64,000 nt of DNA, from NCBI GenBank assembly GCA_018608765.1, contig JABAYY010000052.1:49824-113823 (forward strand), read 5' to 3'. Source of the DNA: Flavobacteriaceae bacterium. GTDB lineage: Bacteria; Bacteroidota; Bacteroidia; Flavobacteriales; Flavobacteriaceae. Below are positions 35,284 through 44,926 of the stretch, in pieces. Made by a program: the position numbers and the translations under genes. The stretch's first letter is position 1. Each line of letters opens with the position of its first letter. Under the pieces are notes generated by a model, which did no database searches, was not told the origin of the DNA, and worked only from the letters and a program-made list of their open reading frames with translations.

Positions 35284-36687
35284 ATGGAGTTCAGTCAATC
35301 TGAAGAAAATGAAGATGTAACCCTCTCAAAATTTGAGTCGATGTTAAAAACCAATAACGTTTTTTTCTTTGATTCTAATGAGTTTGAAAATATCATTCAT
35401 CACTATTTAGAAAGTGGTAAAATTGCACTTGCAAAAAAGGCAACCAAACTCGGTTTGAGCCAGCACCCAGCTTCTTTAAACCTGAAATTATTTCAAGTTG
35501 AAATTTTAATTTTTGAAAATAAATTAAATGAAGCTGACCGAATGCTCTCTCCCCTCTTTGAAATAGAACCTAACAACGAAGAACTCTACATTCAAAAAGC
35601 GAATATTTACTCTAAAAAAGACCAGCACGAAAAAGCAATAGAAGTCTTTAAACAGGCTATTGAAATCGCCGAGGATAGCGCTGACCTTTATTCCTTAATA
35701 GGCATGGAATATTTGTTTTTAGATCAATATCAAGATGCCAAACACAATTTTAAAAAATGTATTGAGCTTGATGTAGAAGATTACTCTGCACTTTATAATA
35801 TTATCTATTGTTTTGACTTTTTAGATGAAACTACGGAAGCAATTGAGTACCTAAATAGCTACCTAGATAAAAACCCATATAGCGAAGTTGCTTGGCACCA
35901 ACTTGGAAAACAATACGTGGAAACCAAACAACTTGTAAAAGCCGTCACAGCTTTTGATTTCGCCATTATTTCTGACGACACCTTTATTGGTGCTTATCTA
36001 GAAAAAGCGAAAGTACTAGAAAAACTAAACCGTTTTGAAGAAGCGATTGAGAATTATAAAATTACCATCGCTATTGAAGATTCTACCGCCTATGCCCTCA
36101 TCAAAATAGGATATTGTTATGAACGTTTGAATAATGGTGATTTAGCGCTTCAACACTACTATCAAGCAGTAGAAGAAGATCCGGCTTTGGATAAAGGATG
36201 GATGCGTATTACATCGTTTTTCTCATCAAAAAAAGACTACAAAAAAGCCTTGTTTTACATAAATAAAGCCATTGATATCGATGGAGATAATGCAGCCTAT
36301 TGGTTGATCTATTCTACTATTAATGAACGCCTGCTTCTTTTAGAAGAAGCCGAACGAGGCTACAAAAGAACGCTCGAATTAGGCGATTGTGAATTAAGTA
36401 CTTGGCTCTCTCGTGGCGATATTTTAATCAAACTTGGGGAGTATGAAGCCGCAAAATTTAATTTTGTACAAGCCTTAGAATACCACCCAAAAAGTGAAGA
36501 ATTAGAATTTCGACTTTCAGGCGTTTGCTTGAAACTCAATAATATGGATGCGGGCTATGCACACCTTTTGACTGCGATGCATATAAACATGGAACACGTG
36601 TTTATTTTAGAAGAATTATTTCCTGAAGTCTATAAGCGTAAAGCCGTTCTTCAATTAATTGAGAATTTTAAAAATACGCATCAGTAA
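35284..36687 (+). CDS. TPR-repeat protein
   Basis: 467 residues without a signal peptide. At least eight tetratricopeptide units of about 34 residues are visible from about residue 55 onward, e.g. ELYIQKANIYSKKDQHEKAIEVF, YSLIGMEYLFLDQYQDAKHNF and YALIKIGYCYERLNNGDLALQHY. The N-terminal ~50 residues are acidic and non-repetitive. It is a cytoplasmic protein-protein interaction scaffold of unknown partner. Similar proteins are common in Bacteroidota. A separate promoter for the next gene suggests it is monocistronic. Confidence 0.88.
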   Translation: MEFSQSEENEDVTLSKFESMLKTNNVFFFDSNEFENIIHHYLESGKIALAKKATKLGLSQHPASLNLKLFQVEILIFENKLNEADRMLSPLFEIEPNNEELYIQKANIYSKKDQHEKAIEVFKQAIEIAEDSADLYSLIGMEYLFLDQYQDAKHNFKKCIELDVEDYSALYNIIYCFDFLDETTEAIEYLNSYLDKNPYSEVAWHQLGKQYVETKQLVKAVTAFDFAIISDDTFIGAYLEKAKVLEKLNRFEEAIENYKITIAIEDSTAYALIKIGYCYERLNNGDLALQHYYQAVEEDPALDKGWMRITSFFSSKKDYKKALFYINKAIDIDGDNAAYWLIYSTINERLLLLEEAERGYKRTLELGDCELSTWLSRGDILIKLGEYEAAKFNFVQALEYHPKSEELEFRLSGVCLKLNNMDAGYAHLLTAMHINMEHVFILEELFPEVYKRKAVLQLIENFKNTHQ

Positions 36688-36705
36688 AATTTGTATTATA
36701 AGAGC

Positions 36706-36713
36706 TATATTTG
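36706..36713 (+). promoter_or_regulatory. -7 promoter element for the DUF368 pair
   Basis: TATATTTG matches TAnnTTTG, 50 bases before the ATG at 36764. Confidence 0.5.
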
Positions 36714-36763
36714 AATGATTATTTTCAAATACTCCTTACTATATTCAATAATTTTTTTTTTAA

Positions 36764-37705
36764 ATGAACCGATCCCCACTAGATTACTTAATAATTTCAC
36801 TTAAAGGAATGGCTATGGGTGCTGCTGATGTTGTACCAGGCGTTTCTGGAGGAACCATCGCATTCATCTCTGGAATTTACGAAGAACTGATCGGGTCCTT
36901 AAATAATATCAATTTTTCCCTTTTAAAAAATTTAAAAAATGAAGGCTTTAAAAGTACTTGGAAAAAAGTGAATGGTCCTTTTTTGTTGGCGCTCTTGTCG
37001 GGTGTTTTTGTGAGTATTATCTCATTAGCAAAGGGCGTTGAATGGCTGTTAGAAAACCACCCTATATTACTGTGGTCGTTCTTTTTTGGATTGGTCCTTG
37101 CAAGTATTATATACATTGGAAAACAGATTAAAATAAAACCATCAGACTATAAACTATTTTTAGCAATGGCCGTTGGAGCCGTCGTTGCTTACCTAATTAC
37201 CACTCTCAACCCTGCTGAAACTTCAGATACAAATTTATTTCTATTTTATGCAGGAGCCTTGGCAATTTGTGCGATGATATTACCCGGTATTTCAGGGTCA
37301 TTTATTCTAGTGATTATAGGTGCCTACGGCCCTGTTCTTGAAGCACTTAACAGTCGAAATTTGAAAATGATTCTCATATTTGGCGCGGGTGCTGTCGTTG
37401 GATTGTTGTCGTTTTCAAAACTTCTAAAATGGTTTTTTGAAAAATACCACCGCTTGACATTAGCCGTCATCACAGGGTTCATGATTGGATCTATGAACAA
37501 AATATGGCCTTGGAAAATAGCATTGACTTTTAGAACCAATTCTAAAGGCGTAAAAATTCCTTTGAACGAAGAAAGCATTTCCCCTTTTAATTTTGATGGA
37601 GATCCGCAACTTTTACAAGCCATCGGATTGATGGTATTTGGGGTTTTAATCATTCTTATTTTAGAGAAAATAAGTACTAAAAAGAAACCTGTTGAAACAA
37701 GCTAA
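36764..37705 (+). CDS. DUF368 (PopT-type) polyprenyl-phosphate translocase, copy 1
   Basis: 313 residues with about eight hydrophobic segments. The hallmark GAADVVPGVSGGTIAFISGIYEE occurs near residue 20 and a related half-site LPGISGSFILVIIGAYGPVLEAL near residue 175, an internal inverted-repeat layout. DUF368 proteins (PopT) have been shown in other bacteria to return undecaprenyl phosphate across the inner membrane for cell-wall synthesis; that role here is by homology. The stop overlaps the start of the second copy by 14 bases. Confidence 0.88.
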   Translation: MNRSPLDYLIISLKGMAMGAADVVPGVSGGTIAFISGIYEELIGSLNNINFSLLKNLKNEGFKSTWKKVNGPFLLALLSGVFVSIISLAKGVEWLLENHPILLWSFFFGLVLASIIYIGKQIKIKPSDYKLFLAMAVGAVVAYLITTLNPAETSDTNLFLFYAGALAICAMILPGISGSFILVIIGAYGPVLEALNSRNLKMILIFGAGAVVGLLSFSKLLKWFFEKYHRLTLAVITGFMIGSMNKIWPWKIALTFRTNSKGVKIPLNEESISPFNFDGDPQLLQAIGLMVFGVLIILILEKISTKKKPVETS

Positions 37706-38708
37706 CAAGCATACAAATCCTTTTTTACTAACCCTTAAAGGGGTTGTTATGGGAGCTGCCAACAAAGTGCCTGGCGTTTCTGGTGGAATTGTGGCCTTTG
37801 TAATGGGCTTTTATGAAGAGTTTATTTATTCCTTACAGAAATTCAACATCAAAGCTCTGAAATTGATTTTCAGTGGGCGGTTTAATAGCTTTTACAATTA
37901 TGTAAATGGACGATTTTTAACCCTACTTTTTTTAGGGATGATCATAAGTTATTTCAGTGTTTCTAAACTGTTGGACTACTTAATTGAACGCCACGAACTC
38001 TATGTTTGGAGTGTGTTTTTTGGAATGATCGTAGGTTCGATTTATTATATATATAATGATTTTAAATCTTGGAATACAAAAACAATAGTGATGGCTTTCC
38101 TTGGAATCCTTGTGGGCTTAAGCATCAGTTTTTTAAACCCTGCCACACAAAATGACAACCTTTGGTTTGTGTTTCTATGTGGGATGATTAGCGTTACAGG
38201 AATGGCGCTGCCAGGGTTTTCAGGTTCTTTTATTTTAATTTTATTAGGGAATTATGTCTTGTTGTTAGTGGACTCTGTAAATGTCCTTTTTGATACGTTT
38301 GTATTTATGTTTTCAGGGGATTTTAGTTTTATATCAGACCCACAACATCTAAGACTCCTGAAGGTTTTATTGGTTTTTACACTGGGTTCGGTGGTTGGTT
38401 TGGTCAGTCTTTCACATCTATTGAGCTACATTCTAAAACATTATAAATTCAAAACACTGGCCCTTATTATGGGGTTTATCACAGGATCCCTTGGTGTTGT
38501 ATGGCCATGGAAAGAAGCCTTGTACAGACAAGATAGTTATGGGAACTTTATAACAGATACAAATGGCGAACAAATCATTGAAAACTATCAACGTTATTTG
38601 CCAGAAATGAACACACAAACCATTTATGCCCTTCTATTTATTATTTTTGGAGCAGCTATTGTTCTAGGGTTGGAATGGTATGGAAACAAACGGAAACACC
38701 ATATATGA
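37692..38708 (+). CDS. DUF368 (PopT-type) polyprenyl-phosphate translocase, copy 2
   Basis: 338 residues from a TTG start inside the end of copy 1. It has the same design: GAANKVPGVSGGIVAFVMGFYEE near residue 22 and LPGFSGSFILILLGNYVLL near residue 175. It differs by a longer loop and by GAANK in place of GAAD. The stop codon overlaps the aroE ATG (ATGA), so the order copy 1, copy 2, aroE is translationally coupled. Two adjacent divergent copies may act together as a heteromer or handle different lipids; this is inference. Confidence 0.87.
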   Translation: MKQANKHTNPFLLTLKGVVMGAANKVPGVSGGIVAFVMGFYEEFIYSLQKFNIKALKLIFSGRFNSFYNYVNGRFLTLLFLGMIISYFSVSKLLDYLIERHELYVWSVFFGMIVGSIYYIYNDFKSWNTKTIVMAFLGILVGLSISFLNPATQNDNLWFVFLCGMISVTGMALPGFSGSFILILLGNYVLLLVDSVNVLFDTFVFMFSGDFSFISDPQHLRLLKVLLVFTLGSVVGLVSLSHLLSYILKHYKFKTLALIMGFITGSLGVVWPWKEALYRQDSYGNFITDTNGEQIIENYQRYLPEMNTQTIYALLFIIFGAAIVLGLEWYGNKRKHHI

Positions 38709-39436
38709 AGAATTTTGGACTGCTCGGTAAAAATATAGACTACTCCTTTTCAAGAGGGTATTTTAAAGATAAATTTGAAACTCACAAATTAGACTGTTCC
38801 TATAACAATTTTGATTTAGAGAAAATCGAAGATTTTAAAGCCTTAAAAACCAATGAAACACAACTGTCAGGGCTTAATGTCACTATCCCTTACAAACAAG
38901 TGGTCATTCCTTATTTAGATGCGGTAGATTTAGAGGCCAAAGCAATAGGCGCTGTGAATACTATCAAAATAGAAAACGGTAAATTAACAGGCTATAATAC
39001 GGATCATTATGGGTTTGAACAGAGTTTAAAACCCCATCTAAAACCCCACCACAAAAAAGCCTTAATTTTAGGTACTGGGGGAGCTTCAAAAGCCGTTGCT
39101 TTTGCTTTGAAAAAATTAGGCATTCATTTTGAGTATGTGTCAAGGACCCAATCTTCCACTGTAAAATTTACCTATGAATCTTTAGCTTTAAATGGGATTC
39201 AAGACTACCAAATTATCATAAACTGCACCCCTCTTGGAACATTTCCTGAGACACACAAATGTCCAAGTATTCCTTTTGACGAAATTACTTCAAACCATTT
39301 ATTGTATGATTTGATTTACAATCCTGAGGAAACGTTATTCCTCAAACAAGGCAAGGAGAAAAATGCCACTATTATCAACGGACTTAACATGCTTCGTATT
39401 CAAGCGGAGAAGTCATGGGAAATATGGAATTCCTAA
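38705..39436 (+). CDS. aroE: Shikimate dehydrogenase
   Basis: 243 residues, slightly short for the family as usual in this group. The substrate pocket FGLLGKNIDYSFSRGYF and LSGLNVTIPYKQ (catalytic Lys), AIGAVNTI, the cofactor loop LILGTGGASKAV and INCTPLGTFPE are all present. It reduces 3-dehydroshikimate in aromatic amino acid synthesis. The start is the ATG at 38705, which overlaps the upstream stop; an in-frame ATG at 38675 would add ten residues buried in the previous gene. Confidence 0.95.
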   Translation: MKNFGLLGKNIDYSFSRGYFKDKFETHKLDCSYNNFDLEKIEDFKALKTNETQLSGLNVTIPYKQVVIPYLDAVDLEAKAIGAVNTIKIENGKLTGYNTDHYGFEQSLKPHLKPHHKKALILGTGGASKAVAFALKKLGIHFEYVSRTQSSTVKFTYESLALNGIQDYQIIINCTPLGTFPETHKCPSIPFDEITSNHLLYDLIYNPEETLFLKQGKEKNATIINGLNMLRIQAEKSWEIWNS

Positions 39437-39534
39437 TTAAAAAAGTAATTTAAAAGAATTATATAATTTGTAATTTAAAGGGATAATGTTATATTTATGG
39501 TTCGAGTCATTATAACACTAAAACATTGAAAGAT

Positions 39535-41562
39535 ATGTCAGAGCACGATAACCTGCAAGATGCAGATGGAGATAACCTAAACGATACTCCCCAAGAAAAC
39601 AGTACAACAGAGCAACCTACAACTTCTGAAGAAACTTCTCCAGAAGACCTCTCTACTTCAAAAACACTTACTGAAGAAACTACAGAAATCCCTAAAGAGG
39701 TCGTAGAACTTTCAACTACATCAGAAAAGGATACTACTGAAGAAACGTCTAAAGAAGAGCAAGAAGTGACGACATCTGTTGCCTCTAGCGAGAATGAGGA
39801 AGAAGACGTTAAAGAAGTGGTTGAAGAAGTGGTTAAAGAAGAAAAAGAACTTGAAGTCAACTATGAAGACCTTTCACTAGAAGACTTAATAAAAGAATTT
39901 GAATCGCTGTTGAAATCTGAAAACATTCAAAATGTTAGAAACAGTATCAACGAAGTGAAAAATAATTTTAATGCTAAATTCAGTGCATTAATTTCAGAAA
40001 AAAAAGAAGCTTTTTTAGCTGAAGGTGGAAACACTATAGACTTTCAATTCACGAGTCCTTTAAAGAAACAGTTCAATGAATTGTCTAAAACGTTTAGAGA
40101 AAGAAACCAATCTTTTCAAAAAAACAGAACGCAAGAGTTGAATCAAAACCTTGAAATTCGCTTACAAATTATTGAAGAAATAAAAGGATTAATTAATGTT
40201 GAAGGAGATATCAATTCGGCTTATAATTCTTTTAAAAATCTACAAGAACGTTGGAGGAATACGGGACGAATTCCATCTAGTGAAAACAACAATACATGGA
40301 ATAATTACCGTCACCATGTTGAGATTTTTTATGGCTTTTTGCACCTAAACAGAGACTTAAGAGATTTAGATTTTAAACATAATTTAGAACAAAAACAGAG
40401 AATTATAATCAGTACGGAAGAGTTGGCTAATGAAACAGATCTAAACAGAGCGTTTAGAGAACTTCAAGCACTTCACAAGATTTGGAAAGAAGAATTAGGG
40501 CCTGTGGCCAAAGAATATAAAGATGAACTTTGGGATCGATTCAGTGCTGCAACCAAAGTGATAAACGACAAACGTCAGGATTATTACAATCAACTTGAAG
40601 AAAAGTTTGAAGAAAATCTTAAAATTAAAAATGAGATCATCGCTCAAATTAATGCTATTTCTGAAAAAACTATAAATTCTCACAAAGATTGGCAAGGAAA
40701 TATCAAAGAAATTGAAACGCTAAGAGAAGCTTTTTTCAAAACAGGGAAAGTCCCTTCAAAGTTAAATGAAAAAACATGGTCAGCTTTTAAGGACGCTGTA
40801 AGAACGTTTAATAAGAATAAAAATAATTACTATAAGAACTTAAAGAAAGATCAATCAGAAAACTATAAGAAAAAAATAGAATTGGTCGAAATTGCTGAAC
40901 AAAATAAAGATAGTGAAGACCTAGAAACCACTTTGGCTTTGATGAAAAATATTCAAAACAAATGGAAAACTATTGGACACATTCCACGTAAAGACAGTGA
41001 TAAGTTATGGAAACGTTTTAGAGGTGCTTGTAATGCCTTTTTTGACCGATACCATGAAAATAAAAATAACGGAACGGAAGACGAAGTAGCTGCTTTTGAG
41101 CAAAAAAATACTCTTTTAGAATCCCTTAAAGCCTTTGAATTAGGAGACGATAAAGACAAAAACTTGGAAGTATTAAATGACTTCTCTAGTCAATGGAAAA
41201 AATTAGGACATGTCGTTCAAAGTAAACGTTTTATTGATGGTAAATTCTTTAAAACTCTCGATGGATTTTATTCTAAGCTTGGTTTGGATAAAGAAGCGAT
41301 GGAGGATTTGAAATATACGCTCAAATTAGAGACACTATCTCAAGATCAGAGATTGTTTAACAACGAAGTAACATTCATACGGAAAAAAATGGATGAGATT
41401 AATAGTGAAATCAATCAGCTAGAGAACAATCTTCAATTTTTCTCAAACGTAAAAGATGACAATCCTCTGGTAAAAGAAGTCCATAAAAGTATTGACAAAC
41501 ATAAGGCTGCTTTACAAACATGGAATGCTAAATATTCAAAGATCAAAAAAATGATTCAGTAG
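39535..41562 (+). CDS. DUF349 domain protein with acidic N-terminal region
   Basis: About 675 residues from ATG 39535 (an in-frame TTG lies three codons earlier). The first ~120 residues are low-complexity, rich in Glu, Thr, Ser and Val. The rest is helical, with at least five DUF349 units containing the W(R/K)xxG(R/H/K)(I/V)P signature, e.g. RWRNTGRIPSSENN, EAFFKTGKVPSKLNEKTW and KWKTIGHIPRKDSDKLWKRFR. A coiled-coil C terminus follows. The function is unknown; the Escherichia member YccJ/YfbU relationship is not something I can claim. It converges on mazG with a 7-base gap. Confidence 0.88.
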   Translation: MSEHDNLQDADGDNLNDTPQENSTTEQPTTSEETSPEDLSTSKTLTEETTEIPKEVVELSTTSEKDTTEETSKEEQEVTTSVASSENEEEDVKEVVEEVVKEEKELEVNYEDLSLEDLIKEFESLLKSENIQNVRNSINEVKNNFNAKFSALISEKKEAFLAEGGNTIDFQFTSPLKKQFNELSKTFRERNQSFQKNRTQELNQNLEIRLQIIEEIKGLINVEGDINSAYNSFKNLQERWRNTGRIPSSENNNTWNNYRHHVEIFYGFLHLNRDLRDLDFKHNLEQKQRIIISTEELANETDLNRAFRELQALHKIWKEELGPVAKEYKDELWDRFSAATKVINDKRQDYYNQLEEKFEENLKIKNEIIAQINAISEKTINSHKDWQGNIKEIETLREAFFKTGKVPSKLNEKTWSAFKDAVRTFNKNKNNYYKNLKKDQSENYKKKIELVEIAEQNKDSEDLETTLALMKNIQNKWKTIGHIPRKDSDKLWKRFRGACNAFFDRYHENKNNGTEDEVAAFEQKNTLLESLKAFELGDDKDKNLEVLNDFSSQWKKLGHVVQSKRFIDGKFFKTLDGFYSKLGLDKEAMEDLKYTLKLETLSQDQRLFNNEVTFIRKKMDEINSEINQLENNLQFFSNVKDDNPLVKEVHKSIDKHKAALQTWNAKYSKIKKMIQ

Positions 41563-41569
41563 GCGCTAA

Positions 41570-42343
41570 TTAAAGTTTTTTAGCTTCTTCCCAATACACA
41601 TCCATCTCTGCTAAAGTCATTTCTGAAAGTGATTTTTTCAGAGATTTTGCTTTGTTTTCCAAATACTGGAAGCGTTTGATGAATTTCTTATTGGTTCGCT
41701 CTAGCGCATTTTCTGGATTGATCTCTAAAAAGCGTGCATAGTTAATTAATGAGAACAAAACATCTCCAAATTCATCTTCGATAGCGTCATGGTTTTTGTT
41801 ATTGACCTCTGCTTTGAACTCTCCAATCTCCTCCTCTACTTTTTCCCAAACCTGATCAGAATGTTCCCAATCAAAACCAACACCAGCTACTTTCTCTTGA
41901 ATCCGACTGGCTTTGACCAAAGCAGGTAAACTATTAGGAACGCCCTGAAGTACACTGGTTTTTCCTTCTTTAAGCTTTAAATTCTCCCAGTTTTGCTTGA
42001 CTTCTATTTCATTTTCTACAACCACATCTCCGTAAATATGAGGATGCCTATGAATCAGTTTCTCACAAATGCTGTTGATAACATCTGAAATATCAAAATC
42101 CTTTGTTTCACTTCCAATTTTAGCATAAAAAACAATATGCAATAAAAGATCGCCAAGTTCATTCTTTACTTCTTTTAGATCCTGATCCAAAATAGCATCT
42201 CCTAATTCGTAAGTTTCTTCAATAGTCAGTGAACGAAGGGTTTCCATGGTTTGTTTTTGATCCCATGGACATTGTTCACGAAGTTGGTCCATAATAGTTA
42301 ACAAACGGTCGAATGCTTGTAATTGGTCGGCTCTATTGGTCAT
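41570..42343 (-). CDS. mazG: Nucleoside triphosphate pyrophosphohydrolase
   Basis: 257 residues, two MazG halves. The first has CPWDQKQTMETLRSLTIEETYEL and KNELGDLLLHIVFYAKI, the all-alpha NTP pyrophosphatase motif EExxE plus ExxD. The second has EKVEEEIGEFKAE and EDEFGDVLFSLINYARF. The enzyme hydrolyses NTPs to NMPs and pyrophosphate, sanitising damaged nucleotides and in some bacteria affecting ppGpp. The gene overlaps the 3' end of the upstream oxidoreductase gene by 11 bases. Confidence 0.95.
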   Translation of the reverse strand: MTNRADQLQAFDRLLTIMDQLREQCPWDQKQTMETLRSLTIEETYELGDAILDQDLKEVKNELGDLLLHIVFYAKIGSETKDFDISDVINSICEKLIHRHPHIYGDVVVENEIEVKQNWENLKLKEGKTSVLQGVPNSLPALVKASRIQEKVAGVGFDWEHSDQVWEKVEEEIGEFKAEVNNKNHDAIEDEFGDVLFSLINYARFLEINPENALERTNKKFIKRFQYLENKAKSLKKSLSEMTLAEMDVYWEEAKKL

Positions 42344-43298
42344 TTTGATTGTTTAAATTGATCGTTGATATGCGAGATTGACAGGCTTTAAATTCAGTTA
42401 TTATAGAATCTACAATATCGGAAACAGAAGCTATTTCATCGATGAGTCCAGAAATTTGTCCAATTTCTAACTCACCCTCTTCTAAATCGCCTTCAAACAT
42501 TCCTCGTTTGGCACGAGCGCGACCTAAAATATTCTTTAAGTCTTCAGTCGTTGGAGAGGTTTTATATACCGCTTGTAAATCTTGATAAAATTTGTTTTTC
42601 AAAAGACGAACAGGTGCTAGTTCTTTTAAGGTTAATTGGGTATCTCCTTCTTTGGCTAAGAGAACAGCATTTTTAAAATCGGCATGAGCAGACGATTCTT
42701 TACTCGCTACAAATCGACTTCCAATTTGAACTCCGTCAGCTCCCAAAGCCATCGCAGCCATCATCCCATTTCCTGTGGCTATACCCCCAGCTGCAAGCAA
42801 AGGGATTGTGATTTTCGTACGTACCATCGGAATAAGGGTGAGTGTAGTGGTCTCATCACGTCCATTATGACCACCCGCTTCAAAACCTTCAGCGACAATC
42901 GCATCAACACACGCTTCTTGTGCTTTTAAAGCAAACTTTAAGCTGCTCACTACATGAACCACAATAATACCACGTTCTTTCAACCAAGAAGTCCAAGTCT
43001 TGGGATTTCCAGCAGAAGTAAACACTATTTTTACTCCTTCCTCCACAATAATTTGCATCAATTCCTCAATATTTGGATACAGCATTGGAATGTTCACGCC
43101 AAAGGGTTTTGTAGTCGCTTCTTTACATTTTTGAATATGGGTTCTCAAAACATCTGGATACATAGAACCTGCTCCAATAAGCCCCAAAATTCCAGCATTA
43201 CTCGCTGCGGAAGCTAATTTCCATCCACTGTTCCAAACCATCCCCGCCTGAACAATAGGATATTCAATTCCGAAGAGTTTGGTAACCTTATTATGCAT
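42333..43298 (-). CDS. Nitronate monooxygenase-like FMN enzyme
   Basis: 321 residues, TIM-barrel. FGIEYPIVQAGMVWNSGWKLA, GLIGAGSMYP, VDAIVAEGFEAGGHNGRDET (putative catalytic His) and IPLLAAGGIATGNGMMAAMALGADGVQIGSRF match the nitronate monooxygenase / enoyl-ACP reductase FabK superfamily. I cannot choose between the two activities from sequence alone. The gene starts 1 base after the subtilase gene's stop and overlaps mazG, so the three form a minus-strand unit. Confidence 0.9.
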   Translation of the reverse strand: MHNKVTKLFGIEYPIVQAGMVWNSGWKLASAASNAGILGLIGAGSMYPDVLRTHIQKCKEATTKPFGVNIPMLYPNIEELMQIIVEEGVKIVFTSAGNPKTWTSWLKERGIIVVHVVSSLKFALKAQEACVDAIVAEGFEAGGHNGRDETTTLTLIPMVRTKITIPLLAAGGIATGNGMMAAMALGADGVQIGSRFVASKESSAHADFKNAVLLAKEGDTQLTLKELAPVRLLKNKFYQDLQAVYKTSPTTEDLKNILGRARAKRGMFEGDLEEGELEIGQISGLIDEIASVSDIVDSIITEFKACQSRISTINLNNQNDQ

Positions 43299-44900
43299 CT
43301 ATTCTTTTATGAGTTTAAATGTAATAGAATTTTTGGAATTAATGTAGATTGTTAACACATAAAGCCCTTTTGATAATGCTTCAATATTGATAGGCTGCAT
43401 GCTTTGGAGTGAATTATCATATACCAATTGCCCTAAAACATTATGAATAGAGACCTTTACATTTTCTATCGGTACTGAAAACTTCACAAATAAATTAGAC
43501 TTAGCTGGATTGGGGAAAATTTCAAATTCCATTTGTTTTTCCGAATGATGCTTGAATCCTAAAGTTAAAGCAGATTGAAAATCTGGAATCCCATAGCCTA
43601 GAAAAAAATCGGGATTCGAATACTGAGAAGACGACTCTCGAACGTACGCCATAATTTCAGCATTTGTAGCATCTGGTAAAGCTTGTACAAGAGAAGCAAC
43701 GCCTCCGGCTAAAATAGGAGAGCTGAACGAGGTGCCATTAGATTGCGTAATTAGATTGCTGCTATTAATTACATAACTACCTAATCCACGGGCTGCTACA
43801 TCTGGTTTATGTGTGGGTTGGAAAGTACTTCCTTGAGAACTAAACGAAGCATAATTTCCATTTCCATCAACTGCGGCAATTGACAAAACGCCTGCTGCAT
43901 CCGCAGGTACTCCTACACCAGAAGCTCCTGAATTTCCTGCTGAATTTATTAAAATTAAGCCTTTTTCAAAAGCGATATTCGCTCCTTTTGAAATATAAGC
44001 TGTAGTACCGTTTAACTGGGCACTTGTATAACTATAACTCGAATTATCATAATCTTTATAGCCTAAAGAGCTATTAATCACATGTACCCCTAAACTATCA
44101 GCACGCTCGACGGCTTCCACCCAATAACTTTCCTCAACAGGGTTTTCAGTGGGTGCATCCTCAGTTCTAAAAAGGTAGTAGGTCGCATCTGGAGCCGTCC
44201 CTACATATTGATCCTGAACGAAACCTGCCATGGTACTTAATACTTGTGTGCCGTGTTGACTTGAAGTTGACGTATAAACAGCGGCTGTTCTGTCAACAAA
44301 ATCATAACCACCCATTAAATTTCCTGTGTTGCGCAAACGTTCAAATCCGTCCATTGTGTCCACGTTTGGAAATCCTGCATCAATAACAGCAACCACCACG
44401 CCATTTCCTGTATAATTTGATATATGTAAATCATCTACATTCAGCATTTCAACTTGGTTTTGAGTGGTTCCGTAGGTAAAGTTAGTAAGACTGGCTTCTA
44501 CTTGAAATTTATTTTGAACCGATTCAATGCGCGCATTTAAATTTGAATCTGCAAAAACGATCTCATCTACAAAACTGTGAGTAGTCTTTAAACTATTGAT
44601 ATCTACTTCCGACCCTCTTACATGCACCGCATTGAACCATTTTGATTTGGCTTTATAAGTAATTCCGGTAGAAGCTTTGATGAGAGTAATATAGGGTTCA
44701 TGAACAGGCACATCTCTTTCATCAATTGCTATTGAATGATTAGCCTTCCTATCTATTGCTGCTTGAGTTAAAATACTAATTGGACTTGAAAGTGAAGCCG
44801 TTGCGTTTGGCTTATCAGAAAAATATACCCAGGCGTCTTGCTGAGAATAAACAGTGAATTGAGAAACTAAAAAAATAATTATAAGTAGAGGTTTTTTCAT
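43299..44900 (-). CDS. S8 family serine protease with T9SS sorting domain
   Basis: 533 residues. Signal peptide LLIIIFLVSQFTVYSQ; a prodomain-like region to about residue 160; then the subtilisin fold with VVVAVIDAGFP (Asp174), SSQHGTQVLSTMAGF (His216), INSAGNSG (oxyanion Asn) and NGTSFSSPILAGGVASL (Ser391). The final ~75 residues (FEIFPNPAKSNLFVKFSV, VSIHNVLGQLVYD, LSKGLYVLTIYI) are a type A T9SS C-terminal sorting domain, so the enzyme should be exported to the surface or medium. The gene lies 26 bases after mnmA on the same strand. Confidence 0.95.
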   Translation of the reverse strand: MKKPLLIIIFLVSQFTVYSQQDAWVYFSDKPNATASLSSPISILTQAAIDRKANHSIAIDERDVPVHEPYITLIKASTGITYKAKSKWFNAVHVRGSEVDINSLKTTHSFVDEIVFADSNLNARIESVQNKFQVEASLTNFTYGTTQNQVEMLNVDDLHISNYTGNGVVVAVIDAGFPNVDTMDGFERLRNTGNLMGGYDFVDRTAAVYTSTSSQHGTQVLSTMAGFVQDQYVGTAPDATYYLFRTEDAPTENPVEESYWVEAVERADSLGVHVINSSLGYKDYDNSSYSYTSAQLNGTTAYISKGANIAFEKGLILINSAGNSGASGVGVPADAAGVLSIAAVDGNGNYASFSSQGSTFQPTHKPDVAARGLGSYVINSSNLITQSNGTSFSSPILAGGVASLVQALPDATNAEIMAYVRESSSQYSNPDFFLGYGIPDFQSALTLGFKHHSEKQMEFEIFPNPAKSNLFVKFSVPIENVKVSIHNVLGQLVYDNSLQSMQPINIEALSKGLYVLTIYINSKNSITFKLIKE

Positions 44901-44926
44901 AATTACATAGATTTGTGTTAAGCAAT

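Noticed and set aside
39510..39860. A minus-strand Ser/Thr-rich open frame of 116 codons
   Set aside because: It is the antisense shadow of the acidic, Glu/Thr-rich N terminus of the DUF349 protein; low-complexity codons on one strand keep the opposite strand open.
42684..43217. Two plus-strand open frames opposite the nitronate monooxygenase-like gene
   Set aside because: Their composition is biased and they have no recognisable family; they mirror a strong, conserved gene on the other strand.
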